Of a stretch of 42,041 nucleotides of DNA, positions 40,969-42,041 are shown piece after piece. The position numbers and the translations under genes were made by a program. Origin of the DNA: an uncultured Clostridia bacterium. Lineage in GTDB: Bacteria > Bacillota > Clostridia > UBA1381. The notes below the pieces were generated by a model. That model saw only the letters and a program-made list of their open reading frames with translations, was not told the DNA's origin and did not search any database. The number at the start of each line of letters is the position of its first letter. The first letter of the stretch is position 1. The stretch is from positions 1 to 42,041 of the forward strand of contig CANPXG010000017.1 in NCBI GenBank assembly GCA_947585795.1. Direction: 5' to 3'.

Positions 40969-42041
40969 TTTGCATAACTCCACTGCACGCCCGTCGGGGT
41001 ATCCTTCAGGACGATATTCATTTCCTTCAGCTTGTCGCGTATCGCGTCCGCCTCCGCCCAATTCTTCTCCGCGCGAGCCTTGTTACGCTTTTCTATAAGT
41101 TCCTCAACCTCCGCGTCGATCGACTTTTTCTGTTTTTGGAACAATCCCAGAACGCCGCCGAGCTCGCGGATAAGTCCGAGCGTTTTCTCTATTATTGCCT
41201 TCGAGCTATCACCCGTCAGCTCCGTATTCGCGGCGTACACTATATCGAATATCGCGGCGGTCGCGCCGGCGGTGTTAAGGTCGTCGTCCATAGCCTCGAT
41301 GAATTTATCCTTAAACCCGTCGAGTTTTTCCGACAGCTCCGTTTCGGTCAACTGCTTATCCTCCGCGCTCTTTAACAGAAATTCCAAATTATCTATGCAC
41401 GTGTACACGCGCTCGACAGCCGATTTTGCCTGTTCCATAAGTTCGTCGGAGAAATTCACGGGACTTCTGTAATGCGCCGCGAGCATGAAATAGCGGATAA
41501 CCTCGCCGTCAAACTTTTTGCGCACGTCGCGCACCGTGAAGAAATTGCCGAGCGACTTGCTCATTTTGCGGTTGTCGATATTTATATAGCCGTTGTGCAT
41601 CCAGTAATGCGAAAACGGCTTGCCGTTCGCACACTCGGACTGTGCTATCTCGTTTTCGTGGTGCGGGAAAATCAAATCCTGACCGCCCGCGTGAATATCG
41701 ATAGTTTCGCCGAGGTACCTGTTTACCATCGCGCTGCACTCTATGTGCCAGCCCGGTCTGCCCATGCCCCACGGGCTTTCCCATGCCGGCTCGCTCTCTT
41801 CCTTCTGCTTTTTCCAGAGAGCGAAATCCATCGGATCTCTTTTCTTTTCACCAACTTCTATTCTCGCACCGGCTTCAAGGTCATCCAAGGGCTGCTTTGA
41901 CAGCTTACCGTAGCCCGCGAATTTCTTCGCCGCAAAGTACACGTCGCCGTCAACGCAGTACGCGTAACCGTTTTCCTCGAGCTTTTTTATAACGTCTATG
42001 ATAGCGTCAATGTTCTCGGTCGCCTTCGGGTGAATTGTCGC
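40965..42041 (-). CDS. cysS: cysteinyl-tRNA synthetase, N-terminus beyond window
   Basis: The frame runs through to the right edge, so the first 100 or so residues are missing; 358 codons remain of the usual 460-470. It has [21 protein letters not shown] (zinc ligands and catalytic core), the KMSKS loop in [14 protein letters not shown] and MSKSLGN, a DALR helical domain (about 325-420) and a short anticodon-binding C-terminus ending in QWSYAK. It charges tRNA-Cys. First visible gene of an operon running to 37000: cysS, mrnC, split transketolase, lipoprotein, JAMM and the E1-like gene. Confidence 0.98.
   Translation of the reverse strand, partial: ATIHPKATENIDAIIDVIKKLEENGYAYCVDGDVYFAAKKFAGYGKLSKQPLDDLEAGARIEVGEKKRDPMDFALWKKQKEESEPAWESPWGMGRPGWHIECSAMVNRYLGETIDIHAGGQDLIFPHHENEIAQSECANGKPFSHYWMHNGYINIDNRKMSKSLGNFFTVRDVRKKFDGEVIRYFMLAAHYRSPVNFSDELMEQAKSAVERVYTCIDNLEFLLKSAEDKQLTETELSEKLDGFKDKFIEAMDDDLNTAGATAAIFDIVYAANTELTGDSSKAIIEKTLGLIRELGGVLGLFQKQKKSIDAEVEELIEKRNKARAEKNWAEADAIRDKLKEMNIVLKDTPTGVQWSYAK

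Overview
The window is a stretch of about 42 kb from a low-to-medium GC, strictly anaerobic, endospore-lineage Firmicute, probably an uncultured Clostridia of the Oscillospiraceae/Christensenellales kind. The reasons are: ytfJ/ytfI and a BofC-like protein, ScpAB, a split transketolase, YqeK/NadD/YhbY/RsfS order, a CIRCE-controlled groESL, an oxygen-sensitive ThiH, GTG/TTG starts with strong AGGAGG ribosome binding sites, and many consensus sigma-A promoters with 17-bp spacers. Most is ordinary chromosomal housekeeping DNA. I see no rRNA, tRNA, transposase, phage gene or CRISPR array.

Layout. 1-4663 (minus): an operon of M50 site-2 protease, scpA, scpB, ytfI, ytfJ and a B12-binding-type radical SAM protein that runs off the left edge. 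4677-5993: a membrane diguanylate cyclase. 6037-8429: serC-serA serine biosynthesis. 8446-9358: a cell wall amidase whose 3' end is tandemly duplicated, leaving a dead second copy. 9472-9676: ten short palindromic repeats spaced about two helical turns apart. 9698-11307: a lone araA. 11322-11954: a HicAB toxin-antitoxin pair. 11989-14808: a thiazole operon (thiS-thiG fusion, thiH, tenI) with a terminator-like leader. 14825-14941: a remnant of a DUF445 gene. 14985-20304: an AEC transporter and the yhbY-nadD-yqeK-rsfS-leuS operon. 20381-24644 (plus): a galactokinase-like protein without catalytic motifs and a secreted subtilase interrupted by a frameshift. 24659-27821 (minus): galT and an OmpR-type two-component system. 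27899-31395 (plus): ychF, a GT2 and a PIG-V-like membrane glycosyltransferase. 31412-31761: a hairpin-rich 153-bp repeat. 31767-33797: groESL. 33832-36997: a BofC-like protein and a class A PBP. 36967-42041 (minus): cysS (cut by the right edge), mrnC, split transketolase, a lipoprotein, a JAMM protease and a ThiF/MoeB-like E1 enzyme.

How genes may work together. The most interesting link is between two separated loci. The thiazole operon carries ThiS fused in front of ThiG, so the Gly-Gly end that must be adenylated and thiocarboxylated is buried inside a polypeptide, and no thiF is in the operon. About 22 kb away sit an overlapping JAMM isopeptidase-type protease and an E1-like adenylating enzyme with no ubiquitin-like partner of their own. 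An attractive inference is that JAMM cuts the ThiS-ThiG fusion after the glycines and the E1 enzyme activates the released tail. Other points worth a second look are the phased palindrome array, the amidase 3' duplication with almost wholly synonymous divergence, the catalytically empty galactokinase paralog, leader terminators before the thi and subtilase genes, and the hairpin repeat next to groEL.
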